Assembly (NCBI RefSeq): GCF_016775155.1
Contig: NZ_JAEUGD010000053.1
Span: 1-64,000, forward strand
Length of the DNA: 64,000 nucleotides
Reading direction: 5' to 3'
Origin: Fulvivirga marina
GTDB lineage: Bacteria > Bacteroidota > Bacteroidia > Cytophagales > Cyclobacteriaceae
Made by a program: the position numbers and the translations under genes. A model generated the notes under the pieces. That model ran no database searches and had not been told where the DNA came from. It was given only the letters and a program-made list of their open reading frames with translations. Positions 37,706-47,037 of the stretch are shown here, piece after piece (positions within the stretch are counted from its first letter, which is position 1; each line of letters starts with the position of its first letter).

Positions 37706-38527
37706 ATGCATAAAACCATAATATCATTACTGTTAGCAATTACATTTTTTTCGTGTGAACCTCAGAAGGCAACTGAAATTATTGTTATTGGGACCCAACA
37801 CAAACCCGTACCGAATTTTAACCCGGAGACTCTTTTTAATATATTGGAAAATGTAAAACCTGATTTAATTTTACATGAACTAGATTCCTCGTCTTTTAAT
37901 TCAAAGTTTGAATTTAAAGATGCTCCCTCCGAAAATGAAGGAATAGCTTCTTCAAAATACATCGAAAAATACCCAACTACTCAATTAAGACCCTACGAAT
38001 TTGAAGGCAGAAACCAATATAGAATAGACAAAGGAATGCGGCCTACGGATGGGTTAACCCTAAAGTTAGTAGACAGTCTTTATAGAGTTGACTTGTTAAC
38101 CACGTCAGAAGCTAAAATTTTTGAAGCGTACAGGGAGGCTTTAGAACCGTTAAAAATAATTGCTGCAAAAAGTCCGGAAGCCTGGAACAACTCAATAGCA
38201 GATAGCTTATGTGAAAATCGCCAGTTTTACCAATATCAAATGGTTCCCAAAATCACTAATACGCGAGAGGAATTTGCTAATAGATTTTTAACAAAGCCGA
38301 ATGGGGAAAAAATAAGTTACAGGGATGGGTATCAACTTTGGGCTGATTTTTGGGATTTAAGAAATCAAACGATGGCAAAAAACATCATGATAATTTCTGA
38401 ACAAAATGAAGGGAAAAGAATTGTTGTCATGGCAGGTTTTATGCATCGCTACTACTTATTAAGGGAATTAAAAGAGTTAATAAAAGGGAAAAATATAGAG
38501 ATAAAAGAGTTTTATAAAATAAACTAA
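37706..38527 (+). CDS. TIKI/TraB-superfamily-like lipoprotein
   Basis: 273 aa. The short signal peptide ends in a lipobox (ITFFSC) followed by EPQ, so a lipoprotein is expected. The domain opens with EIIVIGTQHKP and continues VKPDLILHELDS, the GTxH and (H/V)ELD pattern of the TIKI/TraB/ChaN-like haem-binding-uptake superfamily, some members of which are metalloproteases. Near the end KRIVVMAGFMHRYYLLRELK supplies the last conserved His and helix. The proposed metal ligands are H in GTQH, H/E in LHE and the C-terminal H. Substrate unknown. Single gene behind an attC-like element, no operon partner. Confidence 0.55.
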   Translation: MHKTIISLLLAITFFSCEPQKATEIIVIGTQHKPVPNFNPETLFNILENVKPDLILHELDSSSFNSKFEFKDAPSENEGIASSKYIEKYPTTQLRPYEFEGRNQYRIDKGMRPTDGLTLKLVDSLYRVDLLTTSEAKIFEAYREALEPLKIIAAKSPEAWNNSIADSLCENRQFYQYQMVPKITNTREEFANRFLTKPNGEKISYRDGYQLWADFWDLRNQTMAKNIMIISEQNEGKRIVVMAGFMHRYYLLRELKELIKGKNIEIKEFYKIN

Positions 38528-38817
38528 GAACAGCTACTATACACCTGCATAACTTACTACCTGATTTAAGTGACACTTTTCTGTACTCATACAATGTTAG
38601 CAGGGGAAGCGGACCTATTGTTAGCATATGATTTGAAGTGAGCAAGAAATCCAATGGAGCTACTTACTAAGGTAAGTCAGCAATAACCATGTTTCAAGGC
38701 TAATATCTGGCAATAGAAACAAAGTGTGGTGTGGTAAGGAAAGTGTAATTGGCCCAAGGGTAGCCTCTCCAATAGGAGTGCTCCCCCTGGAACCATTGGG
38801 TTTTGAACGATCGAAAG
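38528..38817. other. intergenic region with a short hairpin
   Basis: 290 bp between the lipoprotein gene and the end of the convergent metal-efflux operon. It contains a perfect 6-bp dyad, acttac-taag-gtaagt (38662-38677), and a G/C-rich structured stretch at about 38755-38805 that could end leftward transcription, although it lacks a clear T-run. No coding sequence seen. Confidence 0.35.
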
Positions 38818-41800
38818 TTATTTGCCTGGTATATAATTTTTAATGTCCCTTTGGGAGACTAATTCATAAACACAAGGGATTACTACCAGATTCAATAAGG
38901 TAGCTGAAAATAATCCACCCAGAATTACTACAGCCATGGGGCTTTGAATTTCATTGCCAGGTTCACCGCCCTTCATTGCCAGAGGGATTAGCGCCAGGCC
39001 GGTAGTGAAAGCTGTCATTAAAATAGGATTCAGTCTGTCCAGGACACCGGCTTTGAGTAGTTCAAGGCCATGCATCCCTTCCTTTCGCAAGTCCTCATAG
39101 CGAGATACCAGCAATATACCATTCCTTGTAGCTATACCAAACAAGCTGATGAAGCCTATGGTAGCCGCAATACTGATGATACCGCCGGTAAAATACACGA
39201 TCAATATACCGCCAATCAAAGCCAGAGGCAGATTGATCAGTACAATGAAGGATAGCTTTGCGTCCTGAAACTCGAAGTAGAGTAAAAGGAAAATGATGAG
39301 AATGGCTATCACAGCAGTTATTACAAGCAGTTGTGATGCCTTGGCTTCACTTTCAAACTGCCCGCCATATGCTACACGGTACCCTTCAGGGATTTCAATA
39401 TTGCTATTGATTATTTCCTTAATATCATTCACCACGCTTCTCAGGTCACGGCCCTGAACATTGGCGGCTACCACAATTTTGCGCTGCACACTTTCTCGAC
39501 TGATGGTGTTGGGGCTGCTCACAGAAGCAACTTTTGCCAGTTGATTTAATGTAGTATGGCCTCCGTTTGGCAGGCTAATCAAAGCAGTTCTGATATTGTT
39601 AATACTATTTCGGGATTCTTTGCGGAATCGGACCACCAGATCAAAATATTGTTGTCCCTCATAGATTTCTCCCACTTTCTCACCTGCAAAAGCAATATCT
39701 ACCTGCTCCATCAGGTTGCCCACCGTCATACCATAAGCGGCTAGCATCTGGCGGTTGGGAGTAACCCTGATCTGAGGAACTTCTATTTGCTGGTCTACAG
39801 CTACGTCGGCAATTCCATCGATAGATTTGATACCCGATTCTACACTTTTGCCCAACTCAAATAAGCGCTGTAGGTCGGAGCCAAAGATCTTGATGGCGAT
39901 GTTGGCACGGGTACCGGATAGCATGTGATCAATACGGTGAGCAATTGGTTGTCCCAAGGTGATATTAACCCCGGGAACTACACTCAGTTTTGTTCGCACT
40001 TCCTCAAAGAATTGTTCCTTCGACTTGCCATCGAGTGTAAATGGTACATCTATTTCAGCAGCATTCACACCTTGGGCATGTTCGTCCAGTTCGGCACGTC
40101 CCGTCCTTCGGGTTATCACATCCACTTCAGGCATTTCCAAGAGCAGCTTTTCAATCAACTGACCATTTTTATTGCTCTCTTCCAAAGACATACCAGGCAC
40201 GCCCACTGCACTAATTACTAAAGATCCTTCATTGAACTCGGGCAGGAAACTACGACCTAGTTGTGTTAGCAAAATCAAACTGATCATAAAAGCTCCAACA
40301 GTCAACCCTATCACCGTTTTGGGAAATTTCAATACTTGTTCCAGCATCTCTGCACACCGGGCTTGAAGCCAACGTTCTACCTTAGTTCCTTTCACTTGTT
40401 TGGTGAGCACACTTTCACTTTTTAGCAAATAAGAACACAGAACCGGGGTTACAGTCACTGCCACAATCAAAGAGGTTAATACTGAAGTAATGAAAGCGAT
40501 ACCAAGTGGCCGCAACAATCTGCCTTCCATTCCGCTCAGGAAAAACAAAGGTACAAATGATACTATGATGATGAGTGTTGCAATGATGATCGAACTACGG
40601 ATTTCTACCGAAGCATCTTTTACCACCGTGAGCACAGGTAATCGCTCAGCTTTGGGTTTTCGAATGTTCTCCCTCAATCGTTTAAACACATTCTCTACAT
40701 CGATGATTGCATCATCTACCAAGGCACCTATGGCAATAGCCATACCGCCCAAACTCATCGTGTTGATGGTATATCCTAATAATTTTAATACGATGATGGA
40801 AACTAACAGGGAAACCGGAATCGCTACCAATGAAATAACAGTTGTTCGCCAGTTCATCAAAAAGATGAACAATACAATCAACACAAAGAAAGCACCTTCC
40901 AACAGTGTTTGGTTCAGGTTGTCAATAGACGCTTCAATGAAATTGGCCTGACGGAATATACGGCTTTTGATTTCCACACTTTCAGGCAAAGTATTATTCA
41001 AATCAGCAATTGCCTCATCCAATCTATTCGTCAACTCTAAAGTGTTGACATCAGGTTGTTTGGAAATCGTGAGGATTACCGCAGGAGCAGCATTCAATGA
41101 ACCATCACCTATTTTGTCAGCAGCTGCAATCTTTACTTCTGCCACATCCTTAACCTTGACCGACTGGCTGTTGATATTCTTGAGAACAGCTTCTTCCAAA
41201 TGTTCTACCGAATAAGCTCTTCCGCTCCCTTTGATGATGTATTGATTGCCATACTCATTCAAAAATCCACCTGGAGCATTCACATTGCTTTCCTGCACTT
41301 TTTTCAGAAGTTCGCCAAGGCTCACACCGTAATATTTCAGTTTCTCAGGATTGACAAGTACCTGGTATTGCTTGTAGTCTCCACCGATCACAATCACATT
41401 GGAGATACCCCCAATGGATTTGATTCTTGGTCTGATCGTCCAGTCAGCAAGTGTTCGCAATTCCATTGGAGACAAACTATCGGAACGTACACCCAATAGC
41501 ATTACTTCACCCATAATAGACGATATAGGGGCCATCGTAGGCGTACCTACCTCAGAAGGTAAGTTTTCTCGTACCAGAGGGATACGCTCACTCACAATTT
41601 GTCTTGCTCTATAGATATCAGTTCCCCATTCAAATTCTACCCAAACAATAGAAATTCCGGCAGCAGATGAAGAGCGGATTCTACGCACATTGGGCGAACC
41701 ATTCATAGCAGTTTCCAATTGGTAAGTCACCAATTTTTCCACCTCTTCGGGTTCCATTCCGTGAGCTTCGGTCAGGATGGTCACCGTTGGAGCCGTTAAA

Positions 41801-41922
41801 TCTGGAAACACATCCACATTCATATTACGGGCTATGTACAAGCCAACTACACTCAGCACTATTGCACCCAACAGCACCATCAATCGGTTTTGTAATGAAA
41901 TTGATAATATCTTATTCAACAT
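38818..41922 (-). CDS. CusA/CzcA-family heavy-metal efflux RND transporter
   Basis: 1034 aa, normal length for the family. Two six-helix halves and two large periplasmic loops are visible. It opens MLNKILSISLQNRLMVLLGA with the N-terminal helix, then VDVFPDLTAPTVTI. The TM4 region at about residues 393-412 reads AIAIGALVDDAIIDVENV. Czc-type Zn/Co/Cd pumps typically have DFG-x3-DGA-x3-VEN here and Cus-type Cu/Ag pumps AIG-x3-DAA-x3-IEN, so this is closer to, but not identical with, the Cus pattern. It uses the proton gradient to export metal ions across the envelope with the adaptor and TolC-like channel encoded just upstream. Last gene of a leftward five-gene operon. Confidence 0.93.
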   Translation of the reverse strand: MLNKILSISLQNRLMVLLGAIVLSVVGLYIARNMNVDVFPDLTAPTVTILTEAHGMEPEEVEKLVTYQLETAMNGSPNVRRIRSSSAAGISIVWVEFEWGTDIYRARQIVSERIPLVRENLPSEVGTPTMAPISSIMGEVMLLGVRSDSLSPMELRTLADWTIRPRIKSIGGISNVIVIGGDYKQYQVLVNPEKLKYYGVSLGELLKKVQESNVNAPGGFLNEYGNQYIIKGSGRAYSVEHLEEAVLKNINSQSVKVKDVAEVKIAAADKIGDGSLNAAPAVILTISKQPDVNTLELTNRLDEAIADLNNTLPESVEIKSRIFRQANFIEASIDNLNQTLLEGAFFVLIVLFIFLMNWRTTVISLVAIPVSLLVSIIVLKLLGYTINTMSLGGMAIAIGALVDDAIIDVENVFKRLRENIRKPKAERLPVLTVVKDASVEIRSSIIIATLIIIVSFVPLFFLSGMEGRLLRPLGIAFITSVLTSLIVAVTVTPVLCSYLLKSESVLTKQVKGTKVERWLQARCAEMLEQVLKFPKTVIGLTVGAFMISLILLTQLGRSFLPEFNEGSLVISAVGVPGMSLEESNKNGQLIEKLLLEMPEVDVITRRTGRAELDEHAQGVNAAEIDVPFTLDGKSKEQFFEEVRTKLSVVPGVNITLGQPIAHRIDHMLSGTRANIAIKIFGSDLQRLFELGKSVESGIKSIDGIADVAVDQQIEVPQIRVTPNRQMLAAYGMTVGNLMEQVDIAFAGEKVGEIYEGQQYFDLVVRFRKESRNSINNIRTALISLPNGGHTTLNQLAKVASVSSPNTISRESVQRKIVVAANVQGRDLRSVVNDIKEIINSNIEIPEGYRVAYGGQFESEAKASQLLVITAVIAILIIFLLLYFEFQDAKLSFIVLINLPLALIGGILIVYFTGGIISIAATIGFISLFGIATRNGILLVSRYEDLRKEGMHGLELLKAGVLDRLNPILMTAFTTGLALIPLAMKGGEPGNEIQSPMAVVILGGLFSATLLNLVVIPCVYELVSQRDIKNYIPGK

Positions 41923-41934
41923 AACTTCAACCTT

Positions 41935-43446
41935 TTAATGTGCGTGTCCATGAGCAGGAGCCTGACCAGACATAGATGCCATTTTTACCTGATAAGCACC
42001 TTTACTTACTACTACTTCACCCAAAGACAAACCTTTGGTGATTTCTACTTCACTGCCATTTCGCTTGCCGAGTGTCACATTTCTGCGTTCAAAACTTTCG
42101 CCGGATATTTGGACAATTACTGAGTAATTGCCATAATCCTCCATCAGGCAGGAAGCAGGAACCACCAAGCTTTCAGAAGAAGTACCAACAGCCAGTTGTG
42201 CTTCCGTGAAACTGCCTTCCGGCATTTCCACACCTTCATTCACTTCAGCAAAAACTGAGATCAATGGTTTATTGGCTTCTACCTCTTTGCTCACAGACAA
42301 GATTTTTCCCCTCTTTTCATTCAGGCTTGACCATGACCCTGCTTTAGGCTGATACCAGATATTTTGAATGTTTTGAAGTTCGGCATTGTATATAGGGCTG
42401 ACCTGAATCTCCAGCAAACTACTCTTTTGACTTGTAACCGTCACTAAAGGGCTCCCCTGGCTGGCAAAACCCCCATTTACGGCCTGAATGGATTTAATGA
42501 AACCATCAAACGGAGTCGTGATCTGCTTGCCTCCGGCGCTATATCCTTTGCTCAATGTTTGATAATTGGTTTTTGCTACCTGGTATCTTTGCTCTACCTG
42601 TTCAAACTCCGCCTTAGGTACAATCTTGGAATGGTATAACTCCTTCTTCCGTTCGTATTCCGCCTTAGCTTGTTTATAATCAGCTTTTGCTTTTTGGATC
42701 TCTGCACCCAGGTTATTAGATGTGAGACCTACACTGCTTACAGTCATCAAAACCTGACCTTTCTTCACCAGGCTACCTTCTGTCAACACACCTGAGCTGA
42801 AGTTTATTCGTCCTGTTGCAGGGGCTACCAATGTTTGATAATCAGAAGGAGCTACTTTCCAAACACCAGAAGTGGGAATGGTTTGATATACCGCTTTTTT
42901 CAATACAGCTGCTGTTTGAAATTCCATTTTCCATGCTTGTTCTTTTAGGAACGTGATGACATTGCCATTCTCTTCCTCTTTGCCCAAAGCCTTTTCAGCT
43001 TCTTCTGCGGTGGCAAAAACTTGAATTTCTTTCAGCACAATCCGATCAGAATAAGAAGGAGTTTTCAATTCAAAGACCAATTGATGAATCCCTGCTTCTT
43101 TTGGCTGTAGTGATGGCCCAAAGATCCCAGGAGAAGAAGGAGCGTCCACGGAATGGCGAATACCCTTATCACCTTTTATCAAGCTCACACTTACACTTCC
43201 CTTTCTCACCGGTTGGTGTCCATCCAGTATCGTGAAGTGTGCAGCAAACCGGCTCGTTTCACCTACTACCAGAGCAGGAAACTCTACGAACAATTCAGTT
43301 TGATCTGTCCAAATCGTATAATCTATAGCGGGCTTACCGTCATTTGCATGAGAATGACCGCCTTCTTCGTCATGGCTATGTCCATGATCTTCCGCTGATT
43401 GGCAGGAAAACACCATCAACGAAAGCAATACCATTATATATCGCAT
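41935..43446 (-). CDS. efflux RND periplasmic adaptor subunit (CzcB/CusB-like lipoprotein)
   Basis: 503 aa. The lipobox (LMVFSC) is followed by a His-rich linker (EDHGHSHDEEGGHSHAND), a metal-binding feature of CzcB-type adaptors. An Ig-like domain (about 40-150), barrel-sandwich/lipoyl halves (VAPATGRINF, DGFIKSIQAVNGGF) separated by an alpha hairpin (ADYKQAKAEYERKKELYHSK), and a beta-barrel/membrane-proximal end (VVSKGAYQVKM) follow in the usual order. It links pump and outer-membrane channel. It lies 12 bp before the pump gene. The C-terminus ends in another His cluster (APAHGHAH). Confidence 0.92.
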   Translation of the reverse strand: MRYIMVLLSLMVFSCQSAEDHGHSHDEEGGHSHANDGKPAIDYTIWTDQTELFVEFPALVVGETSRFAAHFTILDGHQPVRKGSVSVSLIKGDKGIRHSVDAPSSPGIFGPSLQPKEAGIHQLVFELKTPSYSDRIVLKEIQVFATAEEAEKALGKEEENGNVITFLKEQAWKMEFQTAAVLKKAVYQTIPTSGVWKVAPSDYQTLVAPATGRINFSSGVLTEGSLVKKGQVLMTVSSVGLTSNNLGAEIQKAKADYKQAKAEYERKKELYHSKIVPKAEFEQVEQRYQVAKTNYQTLSKGYSAGGKQITTPFDGFIKSIQAVNGGFASQGSPLVTVTSQKSSLLEIQVSPIYNAELQNIQNIWYQPKAGSWSSLNEKRGKILSVSKEVEANKPLISVFAEVNEGVEMPEGSFTEAQLAVGTSSESLVVPASCLMEDYGNYSVIVQISGESFERRNVTLGKRNGSEVEITKGLSLGEVVVSKGAYQVKMASMSGQAPAHGHAH

Positions 43447-43466
43447 ATCAACTTTTAGTTCAAGAA

Positions 43467-43712
43467 TTAATGATCGTGATGAGTTGACCCGTCATCATGT
43501 GTATGAGTGCCTTCCTCAGTATTAGTGGAGTCATTTGTTACTGTAAACTCTTCTTGTTCTTGATGCTCGGCATGCTCATGAGAATGATCAGCATCATCAT
43601 GTGTGTGTGTCTCAGTGTCGTGTGAATGGCCATGTTCTGATTCTGACTTCTTCTCTGAACAGGCAATGGCGAAAACAAAAGTTAATGCGATAAGAATATT
43701 TGAAATTTTCAT
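43467..43712 (-). CDS. small His/Asp/Glu-rich lipoprotein, probable periplasmic metal binder
   Basis: 81 aa. The signal peptide ends FAIAC followed by SEKK (lipobox AIAC). Nearly all the mature part is HxH-type metal-binding sequence (HGHSHDTETHTHDDADHSHE) with an acidic linker and a terminal THHDH. Such small peptides sit in metal-efflux operons and are thought to buffer or pass Zn, Ni or Cu ions to the adaptor. It lies between the channel and adaptor genes with short gaps (21 bp each side), so it is co-transcribed with them. Confidence 0.85.
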   Translation of the reverse strand: MKISNILIALTFVFAIACSEKKSESEHGHSHDTETHTHDDADHSHEHAEHQEQEEFTVTNDSTNTEEGTHTHDDGSTHHDH

Positions 43713-43733
43713 AATAATTTGATTTTTAAGATT

Positions 43734-44918
43734 TTACAATTGATGTTTTAATATTTGATTTTGCGATATATAAAGTTGGTATTGCATATCTAACATAGCG
43801 TCGTAAGCCTTTCGGTAAAACTGAAGCTCCATATAATATTCAAGAAACGACAACTCACCCAACTGATAGGCTTGCAGCAACAACTCATCACTATTGAGCC
43901 CTGAAAGTGTAGCCTCATATTCTTGAAATTTGGAAAGCATGATTTGATAATCACTGAATTGCTTTTCAAATGAAGCATGTGCTTGTAGAGTTCTTGATGA
44001 AGTAACAGTTTGCTGAAAATTCAGTTGAGACTGAGCGGCTTTTACTTTATTGCGATTACTCCATAACGGTATCGTCACTCCTGCATAAATGCCGGAAAAC
44101 CGCTCACCTGCAACTCCTTGATTATTGTAACCAGCAATGAGATCGGGTAAGGATTTGTTTTTGGCTAATTTTAACGTTTGCTGAGCAATAACCTCTAGTT
44201 GTTTCAACTGAGTCATTTCCGGGTCTTGTACCTGTTTTTCTTGCCAGATGGAATCTTTGCCAGTCAAAAGCAATGTAGTACTATATTCGTCTAAATAGAA
44301 GCTTATTTCATTACCTCCATTCAAATTGGTGAGTTGCAACAATGCATTTTTGATATCGCTCTCAATCTGCAGAACCTTAAACTGCTCCTGCATCCACGCT
44401 ACTTTAGCTTTATTGAGTTCCAGGATACCAACTTGTTCCTTTTCATATAGCTCTTGTACTTGTTCGAACACTTGCCTGGCCTGTTTAACCCGGATCGATT
44501 CAGTATCCAATCGCTTATTCAAATAGATCAGGTTCAGGCAGTAGCTTTTGGCCTCTGCAAGTATTTTTTGTCTTTTGGTTTGATAGTCTAATGCCAGTTG
44601 ATTCGATTGTTGATCGATAAGGCTGCCACGAGCACTGTAAACCGTTGGAAATTCAAAAGACTGACTAATTTGAAACTCGGTATAATCACCCGTGCTATGT
44701 TCTCCAAAAGGGAGGTAGTAAGCTCCTATTTGGGGGGCAGGTAAATTGTTATCGGATTTCAACTCAAGTCTTTTGCTCTCCACATATTCGGACAGAGCCT
44801 TTAGCTCTTGGTTGTTTTGTTCTACTTGTTTGAGAGTGCTTTCAATAGATGAAGATTGGGCAAAACCACCCAACGACAGCAAGCATCCGCACAAGACGAA
44901 CACAATATCTTTATACAT
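43734..44918 (-). CDS. TolC-family outer-membrane efflux protein (CzcC/CusC-like)
   Basis: 394 aa. A signal peptide (MYKDIVFVLCGCLLSLGGFA) precedes SSSIESTLKQVEQNNQELKA, the characteristic first helix of TolC-family channels; the two structural repeats follow, each with long helices (about 40-190 and 230-390) and the strand NKSLPDLIAGYNNQGVAGER. It provides the outer-membrane exit duct for the RND pump encoded downstream. Length is slightly short but usual for Bacteroidota Czc-type channels. Confidence 0.88.
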   Translation of the reverse strand: MYKDIVFVLCGCLLSLGGFAQSSSIESTLKQVEQNNQELKALSEYVESKRLELKSDNNLPAPQIGAYYLPFGEHSTGDYTEFQISQSFEFPTVYSARGSLIDQQSNQLALDYQTKRQKILAEAKSYCLNLIYLNKRLDTESIRVKQARQVFEQVQELYEKEQVGILELNKAKVAWMQEQFKVLQIESDIKNALLQLTNLNGGNEISFYLDEYSTTLLLTGKDSIWQEKQVQDPEMTQLKQLEVIAQQTLKLAKNKSLPDLIAGYNNQGVAGERFSGIYAGVTIPLWSNRNKVKAAQSQLNFQQTVTSSRTLQAHASFEKQFSDYQIMLSKFQEYEATLSGLNSDELLLQAYQLGELSFLEYYMELQFYRKAYDAMLDMQYQLYISQNQILKHQL

Positions 44919-45000
44919 GTAAATTGATTTTAGGATGAATCAAATAATGAACTGCATACAATGTATGCATCTATGGCAAGGCAATTCTTGCACAGAATAA

Positions 45001-45432
45001 TTATCCTAAAGAAGGAGGGCCACGGTGTGGGTATGCCTGTAAATAAGGCGGTTGGTGTGTTAGTAAGTTCGTATAGAGGGTAAATTTCTGTAAGTCTGAG
45101 TCAATATACCCACTTCTGATACTCCAGTATTCTTTTTGTATGATGGTTATAACACCAAACTCTTTAGCAGATTTTGTTGAGAAAGTAGTTGTAGGTGTGG
45201 AAGTAAATTGATGCGTATGCCCCGAATGAGAGTGGTTTTTGCTAAGGAGATCAAGTAAAATATTATATTCAGTTGAATTTTCTTCTGAATGATGGTGACT
45301 TCCTTGGTGCTCCGTATGAGGTGCATGCTCTTCATTATGCTGATGATGCACATGGGGAAAAGCATTATGAGCCGTAAAAACGCTAATAATGATTAAAAAC
45401 AGGTATGCTTTAATTTGCGAAGCTTTCCTCAT
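45001..45432 (-). CDS. secreted His-rich protein at the head of the metal-efflux operon
   Basis: 143 aa, first gene of the leftward operon, 82 bp before the channel gene. The N-terminal hydrophobic segment (AYLFLIIISVFTA) is followed by HVHHQHNEEHAPHTEHQGSH and a second His cluster (NHSHSGHTHQ). The C-terminal HRGPPSLG is an ending I have seen in similar proteins of Bacteroidota efflux operons. A sensor or buffer role for Zn/Cu/Ni in the envelope is likely but unproven. The remainder has no recognised domain. Confidence 0.7.
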   Translation of the reverse strand: MRKASQIKAYLFLIIISVFTAHNAFPHVHHQHNEEHAPHTEHQGSHHHSEENSTEYNILLDLLSKNHSHSGHTHQFTSTPTTTFSTKSAKEFGVITIIQKEYWSIRSGYIDSDLQKFTLYTNLLTHQPPYLQAYPHRGPPSLG

Positions 45433-45858
45433 ATTTTGTGAAAATAATAAATTTAGAACTAATGGAAAGTATTAATCTTAGCAAATGGCAGAAATATAAC
45501 TAGAGGAAAGGGGTATTTACGTGACTTTCTCAAGCTAAGGGTGAGTGTTTTGGTAGGCGTGTACTATGAGTGCAAAATATATCCCCAAAATGATAAGTGT
45601 TTAAAATTTACAATTAAACTACTTATACAGAATATATCTTTGTGGCTGATTATTAACTGGTTCCAGTTGTTTGTTTGCACTTTTTCGGTAGGAGGGTAAC
45701 TAGTAGAGGAGGTTGGCTTTTGGGGAGGCATACTGTTTGGCAATTGTCAGGTGAGCCGTTAAAAACATGACGCCTTCCAAGAAATGGAAAATGCTATTAT
45801 TCAGAAGGTGCATTTACACAGATTTATAAATTAAGAAAGGGGAAAAGAAGTTCCTGAA
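45433..45858. other. intergenic region, probable metal-operon promoter
   Basis: 426 bp between divergent genes, with no coding sequence supported. It must carry the promoter of the leftward efflux operon. I could not identify an operator for a metal-responsive regulator, and no regulator gene is adjacent. Confidence 0.35.
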
Positions 45859-46350
45859 ATGGAACAATCCAAGTTTAATAGACTGATGAAAACCTGTATC
45901 AAATGCCAGGAGTCAATAGAAATAGAGACTCGGTTCTGTCCAAAGTGTGGATTAGATCAAAATCAAATAACTTTAGTAGCCAGTTCTTCATTTCTTATTA
46001 CGTTGTGTATTCTAACAATTGTTGGGTCAGTAATAACAATAGGAAGAGCCCTTCTATATGAAATAGTGGCCTCGGCAGTGGAACAAGACTATTATCGTGG
46101 GTGGATATATTTTTGGTCTTCGGGAGGCACCCTTATTGGAGCAATAATGATGCTTCAAAAGAAAATTAATGGGTTATATGTCTATTCCATCTCTCAGGTG
46201 ATATACTTGATTACTATTGTTGTAGCATCATTTTCATATGGAGATGTGTCCGCAGAGATTGCATTTTTCGTTGCGATGTGCTTTTTCCTTCCTTCTTTGG
46301 TGATGCTATACCTGTATTGGCTGAAAGTGGTTAGACAACACCTGAACTAA
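45859..46350 (+). CDS. zinc-ribbon membrane protein
   Basis: 163 aa. The N-terminus carries a CxxC...CxxC zinc ribbon (MKTCIKCQ, then RFCPKCGLDQ). Four hydrophobic helices follow (SSFLITLCILTIVGSVITI; WIYFWSSGGTLIGAIMML; YVYSISQVIYLITIVVASF; IAFFVAMCFFLPSLVMLYLY). Small zinc-ribbon plus multi-helix proteins are common and mostly uncharacterised. It is alone on its strand with long spacers on both sides, so no context helps. Confidence 0.7.
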   Translation: MEQSKFNRLMKTCIKCQESIEIETRFCPKCGLDQNQITLVASSSFLITLCILTIVGSVITIGRALLYEIVASAVEQDYYRGWIYFWSSGGTLIGAIMMLQKKINGLYVYSISQVIYLITIVVASFSYGDVSAEIAFFVAMCFFLPSLVMLYLYWLKVVRQHLN

Positions 46351-47037
46351 ATTAAATATTAGAAAATCAGACCTATTGCCAGTTAGTCATTGATTGGGCA
46401 TATGTCTTAGTGCCCTTCTAGGAACTGTGGTACGGCTTGACCATAACGTAAACCTTCACATAAAGGTGTCAAGCTGCTTTCTGCCATTTTATACGATGAA
46501 TCTAAGGTTTATTTATGAGCCATGCCTCAACATGGCCGCTATCCAGTTTGATTTTTTAAGCATCTGCTTTGACCTTGTTCTTTATACAAACACATGCCTG
46601 ATAATCTGTGTTTTACATTAATGTTTTGTGAATTCACAGCGTCCTTTTTCATGGCCATATTTTAGTGCTGTATCATATCGGCTTTTAAAAGTTGAAGCAG
46701 CCATAAAGCTAACTGATGTAGAAGGTGCACTAAAATGACTTATCAGCCGGAGAACTCGATTTTCCCTTTACAGTGAGGAAGTTAGGTGATAGTTTGCCAT
46801 TCTTTTCCTTAAAGAATAAAATCTTTTCCCCGGATGTCACTCTCTTTTTAGCGGTGAAAATTGGAATTAATTTCCTTCTAAGGAGTAACTCATCTCACTT
46901 CACTCCTGATCATAGTAAATAAGGGTGACAAATAGGTGGACAATTTATTATGAGGCATAAGTTTTCTAAAGCTCTGATGTAATTTGAACGCTTGTATGAA
47001 GATTATTAAGTAGTTAACCTAACCAATTGTAGTAAAT
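46351..47037. other. intergenic region
   Basis: About 690 bp upstream of the secreted protease. A short frame at about 46628-46738 (ending VEAAIKLTDVEGALK) looks mildly protein-like and may be a worn remnant, but nothing is recognisable. The protease promoter should lie near the right end. Confidence 0.3.

Noticed and set aside
46394-46621. 75-codon plus-strand frame in the gap before the trypsin-like protease
   Set aside because: Its composition is poor and it shows no motif or operon link; treated as non-coding.
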